Assembly: GCA_052108535.1 (NCBI GenBank) | Contig: JBQDZM010000004.1 | Coordinates: 79,418 to 143,417 of the forward strand | From: Galactobacter sp052108535 | GTDB lineage: Bacteria; Actinomycetota; Actinomycetes; Actinomycetales; Micrococcaceae | Reading direction: 5' to 3' | Length of the DNA: 64,000 bases | In this document: piece after piece, positions 50,612-58,854 of the stretch | Layout: every line of letters begins with the position of its first letter | Numbering within the stretch: position 1 is the first letter of the stretch | Notes under the pieces: generated by a model | What the model was told of the DNA's origin: nothing | Database searches by the model: none | What the model saw: the letters and a program-made list of their open reading frames with translations, nothing else | Program-made: the position numbers and the translations under genes

Positions 50612-51694
50612 CTACCCGCGCGGACGAGCAGTGGAGGAACGCGTCACCAACCGGGGGCGCACCCGCACCCCGGGGACCTCACGGCCCGGATGCTCCACCT
50701 GGTCAAGCAAAGACCCCACCGCGGAGGAACCTAACGCCGCAAAATCCTGCCGGATAGTGGTCAACGGCGGCAGGTAATGCGCGGACTCCGGGAGGTCATC
50801 GAAGCCCACCACCGACACATCCTGCGGAACACGAATGCCCGCGTCATACAACCCATGAATGAGACCGAGTGCCATCTGATCGTTCGCGGCGAACACGGCA
50901 GTGCAGTCCCGCTGCGCCAGGACCCTGGCCACCGCGGCATACCCGGAATCGGGCGTCCAGTCCCCCGCCACCGGCTCCACCACCGGAGCACCATTGGCCA
51001 CCAACGTGTCCCGCCAACCGCGTTCACGAGCCCGGGCGTCAGCCCAGTCCAACGGACCCGCAATATGCATGATGACCCGATGACCGGCATCCAACAGGTG
51101 CGATACCGCCTGACGAGCACCATCGATCTGATCCACCGACACAGTGGACGGCGCCTCCGGCTGCTCCGCATTGACCACCACGTACGGAAGATGGAGTTCG
51201 CGTTCCAGCAGCCTGCGGACGGTCGCGACTCTGGGCGCGATCACGATCAGGCCATCGACTCCATGGTCCATGAGGTGCTCGGCCGCATCCGAAACCGTCA
51301 GCCCATCCCCCACCGACAACGTCGAGACCGTGTAATCCCGCCCAAAGGCCGCCGACTCGATGGAGCGCAAGGTCGAGGCCGGGCCCGTCTGCCCCACGCC
51401 CTCCACCACCGCACCGATGCGCTGGTGGCGGCTGGTCGCCAAAGCACGAGCAACACGGCTAGGCCGATAGTTGTTCTCCTCCACGACCTTCATCACCTTG
51501 GCGCGCGTTGCCTCCGACGTATTGGGGTGGTCGTTGAGCACACGTGACACGGTCTGATGGGAGACCCCTGCCAGCTTGGCGATGTCCCGCAGCCCCAAGG
51601 ACTTCCGCGCGTTCCCCGCAGCATTTGCGTGCTCAGCACTTCCCTGGCCGGTCACCGACACGGTCGCCCCCGCTCTCATGGTCTTGGTGGTCAT
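50612..51694 (-). CDS. LacI-family transcriptional regulator, probable arabinose-regulon repressor
   Basis: This 360-residue regulator has an N-terminal extension of ~30 residues, then a LacI helix-turn-helix (LGLRDIAKLAGVSHQTVSRVLNDHPNTSEATRAKVMKVVEENNYRPSRVARALAT). A periplasmic-binding-type sensor domain follows (IGAVVEGVG, GVDGLIVIAPR, VFAANDQMALGLIHGLYDAGIRVPQDVSVVGFDDLPESAHYLPPLTTIRQDFAALG). The hinge helix Arg-Pro-Ser-Arg-Val-Ala-Arg-Ala-Leu is typical for binding CCGG/CG-centred palindromes such as TGTTACCGGTAACA found at three places in this locus. The start at 51694 is weak; ATG 51679 is possible. It is on the same strand as the ara operon but upstream of it. Confidence 0.9.
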   Translation of the reverse strand: MTTKTMRAGATVSVTGQGSAEHANAAGNARKSLGLRDIAKLAGVSHQTVSRVLNDHPNTSEATRAKVMKVVEENNYRPSRVARALATSRHQRIGAVVEGVGQTGPASTLRSIESAAFGRDYTVSTLSVGDGLTVSDAAEHLMDHGVDGLIVIAPRVATVRRLLERELHLPYVVVNAEQPEAPSTVSVDQIDGARQAVSHLLDAGHRVIMHIAGPLDWADARARERGWRDTLVANGAPVVEPVAGDWTPDSGYAAVARVLAQRDCTAVFAANDQMALGLIHGLYDAGIRVPQDVSVVGFDDLPESAHYLPPLTTIRQDFAALGSSAVGSLLDQVEHPGREVPGVRVRPRLVTRSSTARPRG

Positions 51695-51957
51695 AGTGGT
51701 CTTAGTCGTCTTGGGTGGAACATCTCACATCCTATGCGGCGTGCGCACCTCCAACCTCTACGAGGGAGACATAAGCGAGGCCCGGCGTGGCCAGCACGCT
51801 AGTCGTCAGGCGGCGTGGAAGGCCAGCCAAGCTGCGGATCAAATTAATGTGGCCAAAGTGTGGCCGTCGGCGCGCCTGATTCGACTGTGCTGCCAGAGAT
51901 TGACGGTAGATCAGATGGCAAATTGTCAGCTTTGACTCCGCCATCCAACGTCAGAAA
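51695..51957. other. Non-coding region upstream of the LacI gene
   Basis: No supported gene and no copy of the regulon operator were found here, so autoregulation by the same site is not indicated. The short frames on both strands have no ribosome binding site. Confidence 0.4.
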
Positions 51958-51995
51958 GGCTCTAACTTCCCCGGAATCCCGGCGAAGTTAGAGCC
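51958..51995 (-). terminator. Terminator after the CAU tRNA
   Basis: A 12-bp perfect stem (GGCTCTAACTTC 51958-51969 with GAAGTTAGAGCC 51984-51995) lies six bases beyond the tRNA 3' end, followed on the minus strand by TTTCTG. Confidence 0.75.
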
Positions 51996-52001
51996 TTCTA
52001 G

Positions 52002-52078
52002 TGGTAGGGCGGGTGGGGCTTGAACCCACGACCCAAGGATTATGAGTCCTCTGCTCTGACCGACTGAGCTACCGCCCC
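52002..52078 (-). tRNA. tRNA with CAU anticodon (elongator Met or lysidine-type Ile2)
   Basis: The cloverleaf is complete: acceptor GGGGCGG (52078-52072) pairs with CCGCCCT (one G-U), D arm with AGCTC..GAGC, anticodon loop CTCATAA, T loop GTTCAAG, and an encoded 3' CCA (52004-52002). CAU in an elongator-type body (AGCTCAGTCGGTCAGAGC) leaves tRNA-Met or the Ile2 tRNA modified by TilS; sequence alone does not settle it here. Confidence 0.9.
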
Positions 52079-52443
52079 AACCCTTCCATCTTAACCGGCC
52101 TACGAGCGGGATCCGTCCCATGCGTCGCCCTGCCACAGGACCCAGGCACCGTGGATTCACCGCGGTTCCCACGGCAGCCCACCTTCCCGGACCAGCCCGT
52201 GTTCCCGGAACTGCCCGCGTTCTCAGATCTGCCCACGCTCTCGGATTTGGTACCCCGAACCGGCGCCTCAAATCCGAGGACGAGGGCAGATTCACGACAG
52301 ACCTGACCACTGTTCCGGGGAGATGCCCCGAATCAACTCTGATGCCTCAAAGCGACTCTGATGCCCCAACGAGACACGCCCAGGGACGAGTCCAGGCATC
52401 AAACCGCAGCCACCAAAGCCTCAGCGACGCCCAGGCCTCACCA
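52079..52443. other. Non-coding stretch between the tRNA and the LysR gene
   Basis: These 365 bases hold no supported gene. The tRNA promoter should lie at the left end. A short direct repeat (GACTCTGATGCC / CAACTCTGATGCC, about 52335-52365) is the only structure noticed. Confidence 0.4.
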
Positions 52444-53316
52444 TCACCCGCCCGCGTACAGCCGCGTGGCCTCATTGATCAGGCTCTCGAGCCCCGGCGG
52501 CGGCGCTGCCTTGGCCCAGGCCAGCTTCACTCCGATGCGGGCACCATCCTTCAGCGGCCGATACACCACGCCGGGTCTGCGGTGATGATGGGCCGTGGCC
52601 TCCGTAGTGACCCCTACGGCTTCCTGAGCCTGGATGGCGTCCAGCCATTCCTCCACATCTCCGGTCTGCACCAACATATCCGGCAATCGTTGGTGCCCCG
52701 CCCACAACGCCTCGTCGGTGGTTCCGGTCCGGCGGTCGGTGGCGACCTTGCGCGTGGCAACCTCGTCCACGGTGAGGCTGCATCGGCGCGCCCACTGCGG
52801 GTCGTCCTCCGCGAAAGCGACCACCCGCCGCTCTAAGCCCACCACGGCAGACTCGAAGCGGTCATCGTGCAATGGAGTCCGCATGACAGCGACGTCGCAC
52901 AGGCCCTCGGCCAGCCCTGAGGTGCTGGTCGCCTGCCGCGTCAGCCGCAGAGAGATGCCCTCCGACCCTTCCACGTCCTGCTTCCACCTGCGCTGCAACG
53001 GCGAGGTGTGCTTCCCCAGGCAGGCCCACGCGTAACCGAGGCGCAGCACCCGGTCGCGGTTGCGTACGGTCTCGTCGAAACGTTCGGCCTCAGCCAGCAA
53101 GCGTTTAGCCGCCTCCAGCACCTGCCCTCCGGACGGGGTGGGCTCACATCCGCGCGCAGTGCGTCGCAGCAGCTGCTCACCAACGGCTCGTTCCAGCGCG
53201 GCGATAGTCCGGGAGACGGAGGCTTGAGACACGTGAAGGACCTCGGCCGCGTCGGTGAAGGAACCGCAGTTCGCGGCGGCCACGAGGTAGCGAAGTTCAC
53301 GCAGATTCCAGTCCAT
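52444..53316 (-). CDS. LysR-family transcriptional regulator
   Basis: This 290-residue regulator has the LysR helix-turn-helix at the N-terminus (MDWNLRELRYLVAAANCGSFTDAAEVLHVSQASVSRTIAALERAVGEQLLRRTARGCEPTPSG) and a substrate-binding domain with conserved VLRLGYAW and CDVAVMR. The ATG at 53316 matches homologues; ATG 53334 is possible, and no ribosome binding site is seen for either. It is divergent from the EamA exporter 69 bp away and probably controls it. The ligand is unknown. Confidence 0.9.
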   Translation of the reverse strand: MDWNLRELRYLVAAANCGSFTDAAEVLHVSQASVSRTIAALERAVGEQLLRRTARGCEPTPSGGQVLEAAKRLLAEAERFDETVRNRDRVLRLGYAWACLGKHTSPLQRRWKQDVEGSEGISLRLTRQATSTSGLAEGLCDVAVMRTPLHDDRFESAVVGLERRVVAFAEDDPQWARRCSLTVDEVATRKVATDRRTGTTDEALWAGHQRLPDMLVQTGDVEEWLDAIQAQEAVGVTTEATAHHHRRPGVVYRPLKDGARIGVKLAWAKAAPPPGLESLINEATRLYAGG

Positions 53317-53385
53317 ACGATCAGCGTATGCCATAGCGCAAAAGTGCACTGGACGTAAACAAAGAGTGCTTCTTACGATCTGAGC

Positions 53386-54444
53386 ATGTCGCCAGCTCCC
53401 ACCACCGGTTCCGTGCCGATCGTCGCCGCCCAGCACGCCGGGCTCTCCCCGACCGCTCCGGCCACTCCGGCCACCCCGGCCGCTCCGGCCACCCCGGCTG
53501 TTGCCACCCAAACACTCCCGGCAGCCCCAGCACTTCCGGCCACCTCTCCACGCAGGGCCCGCGGCATCGCCCTGATGCTCACCAGCTCCATCGGCAATCA
53601 GGTCGGGGCAGGCATCGGTGCCACGGCATTCCCCGTGCTGGGACCTGCGGGTGTGGTGGCCATCAGGCAGGTGGGCACCGCGATCCTGTTTGGCCTCACG
53701 GTGCGTCCGCGTCTGAACCGGCTCACGAGGGGCAGGTGCGGGAGCCTCCGACCGGTGCTCGGGCTGGCTCTGACCCTGTGCGTCATGAATATGGGCCTCT
53801 ATATCGCCGTGGATCGGGTGGGACTGGGCCTCGCCGTCACCCTGGAGTTCCTGGGCCCCCTCACCGTTGCGTTACTGTCCTCGCGCAAATGGCTTGATCT
53901 GTTCTGCGCTCTGTTGGCGGGCGTCGGCGTCCTCTTCCTGACGCATCCGAGCCCCAGCTCTGACCTGATCGGGCTTGGCGCCGGCCTGATCTCTGGCGTG
54001 GGATGGGGCCTCTACATCGTCTTCAACCGGCAGTTGGGTTCCCGGCTGCCCGGCCTCACCGGGACGGCGGCAGCCAGTGTGGTGAGCGGCTGCCTCTGGG
54101 TGCCGATCGGCGCGTGGTGGTTCATCTCGCACCCGCCCACGACCACTGGCTTAGGCATGGCCCTGGTCGCAGCGGTCGAATGCACGCTACTGAGCTCCGT
54201 GCTCCCCTACGTCTCCGACCTCCTCGCCCTACGCTGGGTTCCCCCGCAGAGTTACGGGGTCTTCGCATCCCTCGCCCCGGTCTGGGCAGCCTTGGCTGGC
54301 TGGATCATGCTGCACCAGTCCCTCACCACCGGGGAGGGACTCGAGATCGGCTTCATCGTGGCTGGAAACATGATCGTGTCGCTGAGGGGGTTGTTCAGGA
54401 TGCGCGGCGCGCGCCGCCGGACCATGGCCGACGGCGGTGACTGA
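53386..54444 (+). CDS. EamA-family exporter (RhtA-like)
   Basis: This 352-residue ten-helix DMT protein has a ~55-residue Ala/Pro/Thr-rich N-terminal extension (TAPATPATPAAPATPAVATQTLPAAP). The membrane core contains LGPAGVVAIRQVGTAILFGL, LYIAVDRVGLGLAVTLEFLGPLTVALL and SVLPYVSDLLALRWVPPQSYGVFASLAPVWAALAGWIML, typical of RhtA-type threonine/homoserine exporters. It is divergent from a LysR regulator, a common exporter arrangement. The stop codon lies inside the loop of its own terminator. Confidence 0.87.
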   Translation: MSPAPTTGSVPIVAAQHAGLSPTAPATPATPAAPATPAVATQTLPAAPALPATSPRRARGIALMLTSSIGNQVGAGIGATAFPVLGPAGVVAIRQVGTAILFGLTVRPRLNRLTRGRCGSLRPVLGLALTLCVMNMGLYIAVDRVGLGLAVTLEFLGPLTVALLSSRKWLDLFCALLAGVGVLFLTHPSPSSDLIGLGAGLISGVGWGLYIVFNRQLGSRLPGLTGTAAASVVSGCLWVPIGAWWFISHPPTTTGLGMALVAAVECTLLSSVLPYVSDLLALRWVPPQSYGVFASLAPVWAALAGWIMLHQSLTTGEGLEIGFIVAGNMIVSLRGLFRMRGARRRTMADGGD

Positions 54445-54460
54445 CTCCCGCCGTCGGCCA
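54425..54460 (+). terminator. Terminator overlapping the exporter stop codon
   Basis: TGGCCGACGGCGG (54425-54437) pairs perfectly with CCGCCGTCGGCCA (54448-54460) and is followed by TATTTTTC. The TGA stop (54442-54444) sits in the loop. Confidence 0.9.
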
Positions 54461-54648
54461 TATTTTTCGTTGCAGGATGACTCACTCGCAACTGAACTCG
54501 TTGTAAGTAGTGCGTAAAAGCCAGATTTCCATCGAAATTGCGACCGTCCATTCGGTAGGCTGTGGTGATCACTCGGTGTGAGCTGCGTCACGGCCCTTGT
54601 TCGTTGCGCAGCAGATATGCCTCGTCACGGCAACAGAACAGGACCACC

Positions 54649-55797
54649 ATGACCCAAACCGCCGAACGCCCAGCAGCTGGGGAAGCCGCCACCACTGGCG
54701 GCGCCATCACCATCCGCAGACTCAAGAAGTCCTTCGGGGAACACCAGGCCATCAAGCAGCTGGACCTGGAGATCCAGCCAGGAGAATTCATTTCGCTGTT
54801 GGGGCCATCCGGCTGCGGGAAGACCACGCTGTTGCGCATGATCGCCGGCTTCGAGGACCCCACCGACGGCGAGATCCTGCTGGACGGGGAGGATCTGTTG
54901 AACCTGCCCGCGCACAAGCGTCCCGTCAACACGGTGTTCCAGTCCTATGCCCTCTTCCCCCACATGTCCGTCGCGGAGAACGTGGGCTACGGACTCAAGC
55001 GCGCCAAGATCCCCAGGAAGGACATCGGCCCGCGCGTGATGGAGGCACTGCGGATGGTCCGGATGGAGGACTTTGCCGAGCGCAAACCGGACATGCTCTC
55101 CGGTGGCCAGCAGCAGCGTGTGGCCCTGGCCCGCGCCCTGGTCAATCGGCCCCGCGTGCTGCTGTTGGACGAACCCATGTCCGCCTTGGACCGCAAATTG
55201 CGCGAGGAGATGCAGCTGGAACTCATCCGCCTGCACACCGACCTCGGGCTGACGTTCATCTTCGTCACGCATGACCAGGAGGAGGCGCTGGCGATGAGTG
55301 ACCGCATCGTGGTCATGTATGACGGTGTGGTGCAGCAGCTCGGGGAGGCTGAGGAGATCTATGGGAATCCCGCCAACTCGTTCGTGGCCGGCTTCATCGG
55401 CAAGCAGAACTTCAACTCCGTCACGGTAGATGCGATCACCGCCGAGGTCGCGACCCTCTCCAACGACCGACTCACGCTGGAGATCCCTGCCGCAGCGGTG
55501 GCCGGCTTTGCACAAGGCGACACCGTGCAGTCCGCCATCCGCCCCGAGGCCATCTCGATTGCTGCGGCTCCGGCGGGTTCCGAAGCCAGGGTGGGTGCTA
55601 ACCAGGAACTCGTTGAGGTGATCGGCGAGTCCTTCCTGGGAGACATAGTGCAGTACCTGGTCCGAGTGGGCGCGGAACATACCGCCATTGTGCGCATCTC
55701 CAGCACCAAAGCACCCGATGTGCATGAGGGAGACACCGCCCTCATCGAATGGCCTGGTGACGCCGTGCAGATCTTCTCGGATGCACCGGAGGCCTGA
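54649..55797 (+). CDS. potA: Spermidine/putrescine ABC transporter ATP-binding protein
   Basis: This 382-residue ATPase has Walker A GPSGCGKTT, the Q-loop VFQSYALFPHMSVAENVGYGL, signature LSGGQQQRVALARAL, Walker B VLLLDEPMSALD and the switch His in FVTHDQEEALAMSDRI. A C-terminal TOBE domain (~280-375) belongs to the PotA/FbpC group. The start ATG at 54649 has AGGA upstream; the frame extends upstream without signal. One base separates its stop from potD. It energises polyamine uptake. Confidence 0.93.
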   Translation: MTQTAERPAAGEAATTGGAITIRRLKKSFGEHQAIKQLDLEIQPGEFISLLGPSGCGKTTLLRMIAGFEDPTDGEILLDGEDLLNLPAHKRPVNTVFQSYALFPHMSVAENVGYGLKRAKIPRKDIGPRVMEALRMVRMEDFAERKPDMLSGGQQQRVALARALVNRPRVLLLDEPMSALDRKLREEMQLELIRLHTDLGLTFIFVTHDQEEALAMSDRIVVMYDGVVQQLGEAEEIYGNPANSFVAGFIGKQNFNSVTVDAITAEVATLSNDRLTLEIPAAAVAGFAQGDTVQSAIRPEAISIAAAPAGSEARVGANQELVEVIGESFLGDIVQYLVRVGAEHTAIVRISSTKAPDVHEGDTALIEWPGDAVQIFSDAPEA

Positions 55798-55798
55798 C

Positions 55799-56956
55799 AT
55801 GATCGACGACGACGTCAAGGTTCTCGGCTCACGCTCTACGCTTAACACCCTGACCCGCAGAAGTGTGCTCGGCGGCATGGCGGCAGCCGGAGTGGCCCTG
55901 CTGGCCGCGTGTGGCCAGGGAAGTAAGAAGATGGCCTCCAATATCGCGCCGGATGGCAAGCTTGAGGACCGTGTCAACATGTACTCGTGGGGCGACTACG
56001 ACGACCCTGCGCTGCTGAGGAAGTTCAAGCAGAAGTTTCACGCAGTGGTTCAAGCGGATGCCTTCGGCTCCAACGAGGAACTGATGGCCAAGCTCTCCGC
56101 CACGCGTGGCACATCCGGCTACGACATCGTGGTGCCCACCTCGCTCTACATACCGCAGATGGTGGAGCACGAGCTGATCCAGCCGCTGAAGAAGTCACTG
56201 ATCCCGAACTTCTCCACCCTGGATCCCGCCTACCTTGACCAGTTCTTCGACCCGGGCAACAAGTATTCCGCTCCCAAGGCCTACGGGTCCACGGGCTACG
56301 TCTACGACACCACCAAGATCAAGCAGGACCTCACGAGTTGGGCCGACTTCATCGAGGCGGCCAAGACAGTGGCCTCTGGCAAGGTCTCCCTGTTGGAGGA
56401 TGCCTGGGAGGTCGCCGCCATCCCGCTGGCGGTGAAGGGCTACGACCTCAACACCACGGACCGGGCCCAACTGGCCTATGCCAAGAAGACCGTGCTGAAC
56501 GAACTCGCCCCACATACCAGGGCCTACATGGGCCAAGCCGCCACCGCTATGGCCCAAGGCAGCTTCACCCTCATCCACGCGTACAACGGTGACGCCAGGC
56601 AGGGCATGATGGACGCCGAGAATCCGGATCGCTGGAAGTTCGTTTTCCCCACCGAGGGCGGCAACTGGTGGGGAGACAACTGGTGCCTGGCCACCGGCGC
56701 CCCTCACCCTGACACCTCACACAAGTTCATCGACTGGATCATCGCCCCGGACCAGGCCAAGCTCGAATGCGACTACACGGGCTACGCAACCGGTTCCAAG
56801 ACCTTCCTGGACCCGCAGGTGGAGAAGGAGTTCGACTACCCGGAGATCGTCTTCCCCTCCCCGGAAGTCCTGGAACGCCTGACCCCCTCCGAGTTCAAGG
56901 GCATGGAGCCCCGCACCGACATCCTGACGGCCGCGCAGGCCAAGAGCGGCGCCTGA
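55799..56956 (+). CDS. potD: Polyamine-binding lipoprotein, twin-arginine type
   Basis: This 385-residue solute-binding protein resembles PotD. The signal region carries a twin-arginine motif (TRRSVLGGM, ~20-28) followed by a hydrophobic stretch and the lipobox LLAAC, so it is probably exported folded by Tat and then lipidated. Mature motifs: VNMYSWGDYDDPALLRKFKQKF, YDIVVPTSLYIPQMVEHELIQPL, and NWWGDNWCLATGAPHPDTSHKFIDWIIAP, typical of spermidine/putrescine binders. It lies between potA and potB; in many operons potD comes last. Confidence 0.92.
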   Translation: MIDDDVKVLGSRSTLNTLTRRSVLGGMAAAGVALLAACGQGSKKMASNIAPDGKLEDRVNMYSWGDYDDPALLRKFKQKFHAVVQADAFGSNEELMAKLSATRGTSGYDIVVPTSLYIPQMVEHELIQPLKKSLIPNFSTLDPAYLDQFFDPGNKYSAPKAYGSTGYVYDTTKIKQDLTSWADFIEAAKTVASGKVSLLEDAWEVAAIPLAVKGYDLNTTDRAQLAYAKKTVLNELAPHTRAYMGQAATAMAQGSFTLIHAYNGDARQGMMDAENPDRWKFVFPTEGGNWWGDNWCLATGAPHPDTSHKFIDWIIAPDQAKLECDYTGYATGSKTFLDPQVEKEFDYPEIVFPSPEVLERLTPSEFKGMEPRTDILTAAQAKSGA

Positions 56957-56975
56957 GGAAGGAGGCACAAACATC

Positions 56976-57869
56976 ATGAAAAAGTTCGCATCCAAGATCC
57001 TGGGTCCTGCGGCACTGTCGTTCCCGACCTGGGCGTACGCACTCTTCTTCTTCGTCATCCCCGTGGTGATGGTGCTGATCTACAGTTTTGGCCGCAAGCC
57101 GGACGAGTTCACCACCGTCACCATGGACCGCCTGTCCTTTGACCGCTTCGGTGAAGCGTTATCCGGGACCTTCATGAGGACCTTCGGGGTCACCCTGCAG
57201 ATCTCCATCGTCGGCACCCTGCTGTGCTTGCTCATCGCCGTACCCTTTGCGTACTGGCTGGCCATCAAGGTTCCCTCGAAGTGGCGCGGTGTGCTCCTGG
57301 CCGTGGTCATGGTCCCCTACTGGACCAATTTCCTGGTCCGCACGCTGGGTTGGCAGATCATCCTCTCCCCCGACGGTTTCGCCTCCACATGGTGGCAGAA
57401 CTTGGGCGGCGAACCGTTCGACATCCTCTACACGCACGCCGCTGTGCAGATCGGCGTGGTCTACAACTATCTGCCGCTGATGATCATGCCGCTGTTCGTG
57501 GCCATCGACACCGCAGGCACATCCCTGCGTGAGGCCAGCTACGACCTGGGCGCCGGGAAGTTCCAGACGTTCTTCAAGGTCACCATGCCGCTGACTATGC
57601 CGGGTATCGCCTCCGGTTGCCTGTTGGTCTTTGTCCCCCTCACCGGTGATTACGTGACGGCGCAGGTGTTGGGTGGTGCCAGCGGTTCGATGATCGGCAT
57701 GTTGATCGCCAACCAGTTCAATACGGCCCAGAACTGGGCGCTCGGCTCCGCCATGGCCGTCATCCTCATCCTGTCCACCCTGATCGTGGTCGCCGTCGCC
57801 GCGGCCGTGATGTGGGCCGGACGCGCCCTCTACTCACGCGCAACCCGCGTGGTCCTGGAAGGAGCCTGA
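56976..57869 (+). CDS. potB: Polyamine ABC transporter permease PotB
   Basis: This 297-residue permease has six membrane segments and the EAA loop REASYDLGAGKFQTFFKVTMPLTMPGIASG. The N-terminal helix (FPTWAYALFFFVIPVVMVLIYSFG) and VPYWTNFLVRTLGWQIIL match PotB proteins. The ATG at 56976 follows GAAGGAGG. One base separates its stop from potC. Confidence 0.93.
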   Translation: MKKFASKILGPAALSFPTWAYALFFFVIPVVMVLIYSFGRKPDEFTTVTMDRLSFDRFGEALSGTFMRTFGVTLQISIVGTLLCLLIAVPFAYWLAIKVPSKWRGVLLAVVMVPYWTNFLVRTLGWQIILSPDGFASTWWQNLGGEPFDILYTHAAVQIGVVYNYLPLMIMPLFVAIDTAGTSLREASYDLGAGKFQTFFKVTMPLTMPGIASGCLLVFVPLTGDYVTAQVLGGASGSMIGMLIANQFNTAQNWALGSAMAVILILSTLIVVAVAAAVMWAGRALYSRATRVVLEGA

Positions 57870-57870
57870 C

Positions 57871-58731
57871 ATGGCGGCCGGACGCAAACGCAATAAACTC
57901 AGCAACTCCCTCTTCCACGTCTGGGGTGTGCTGGTCTTCGTGTACCTCTTCGTGCCGATCATCGTGATCATCGCCTACTCGTTCAACACGGGGAAGGTGC
58001 TGGCCAACTTCAAAGGCTTCGGCATCAAGGCCTACATCGACGCGATCAACAATGACGTCATCGTGTCCTCAGTGGTCACCAGCCTGCAGACCGCACTGGG
58101 CTGTGCGGTCCTGGCGACGGTGCTCGGCACGCTCGGCGGCATCGCTCTGGCCCGGGCACGTAAGGGTGCACTGTGGGCAGGGGCCCTGACCGTCCTCTTG
58201 GCGCTGACGCTCATGACGCCAGAGATCGTGGACGGCATCGCGTTCCTGCCGTGGTTCGTGACCCTGGGCGTGGATTGGGGCATCGGTCCCATCAACAATG
58301 GTCTGGTCCGGTTGGTGATCAGCCACGCGATGTTCTCCCTGGCCGTGGTGACGTTCATCGTGCGGGCCAGGATGGGAGCCGTGGACAAGCAGCTGGAAGA
58401 GGCCGGAGCGGACCTGGGAGCCAATGCCTGGCATCGGTTCAAGGACATCACGTTGCCCATCGCTGCCCCTGGCGTGCTGGCTGGCGCGCTGATGGGATTC
58501 ACACTCAGCCTGGACAACACGATCCTCTCCAGCTTTGTTCAGCAGCCCGGTTACACCACGTGGCCCGTGTATCTCTTCTCCGCCGTGCGCGTGGCGACCA
58601 AGCCGGAGGTCGCGGCGATGTCCACGATCATGTTCGTGCTCACGTTGGCGGCGCTGGCCTTTGTGGGGTTGGTGCTCAAGCGCACCGGCCAGTCCACCTC
58701 TGGCATCATCAAGACGATGGCAGGTAGCTGA
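57871..58731 (+). CDS. potC: Polyamine ABC transporter permease PotC
   Basis: The 286-residue partner permease has the EAA loop EAGADLGANAWHRFKDITLPIAAPGVLAGALMGFTLSLDNTILSSFV and MTPEIVDGIAFLPWFVTLGV, diagnostic of PotC. It completes an intact potADBC operon. Its end is followed by a large palindrome that probably stops transcription from both sides. Confidence 0.93.
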   Translation: MAAGRKRNKLSNSLFHVWGVLVFVYLFVPIIVIIAYSFNTGKVLANFKGFGIKAYIDAINNDVIVSSVVTSLQTALGCAVLATVLGTLGGIALARARKGALWAGALTVLLALTLMTPEIVDGIAFLPWFVTLGVDWGIGPINNGLVRLVISHAMFSLAVVTFIVRARMGAVDKQLEEAGADLGANAWHRFKDITLPIAAPGVLAGALMGFTLSLDNTILSSFVQQPGYTTWPVYLFSAVRVATKPEVAAMSTIMFVLTLAALAFVGLVLKRTGQSTSGIIKTMAGS

Positions 58732-58744
58732 GCTGTCGCCTCTC

Positions 58745-58828
58745 ATGCCCGACGACGTGTGACCACCCGCCTCCCCACCGCGCCCCTGGCGCGGTGGGGC
58801 ACCTGGGGCGAGACGCGTCGTCGGGCAT
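58745..58828. terminator. Nested palindrome with ATGCCCGACGACG ends between convergent genes
   Basis: The outer arms ATGCCCGACGACG (58745-58757) and CGTCGTCGGGCAT (58816-58828) are perfect 13-bp inverted repeats. Inside lies a 12-bp perfect hairpin (58773-58784 with 58788-58799). The architecture equals that at 15998-16062, but the inner sequence differs. Confidence 0.75.
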
Positions 58829-58854
58829 TGAAGGAGCCTGAAAGCGTTCTGCAG

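Noticed and set aside
51732..51944. A 70-codon minus-strand gene upstream of the LacI gene
   Set aside because: No ribosome binding site, no recognisable motif, and codon use unlike neighbouring genes.
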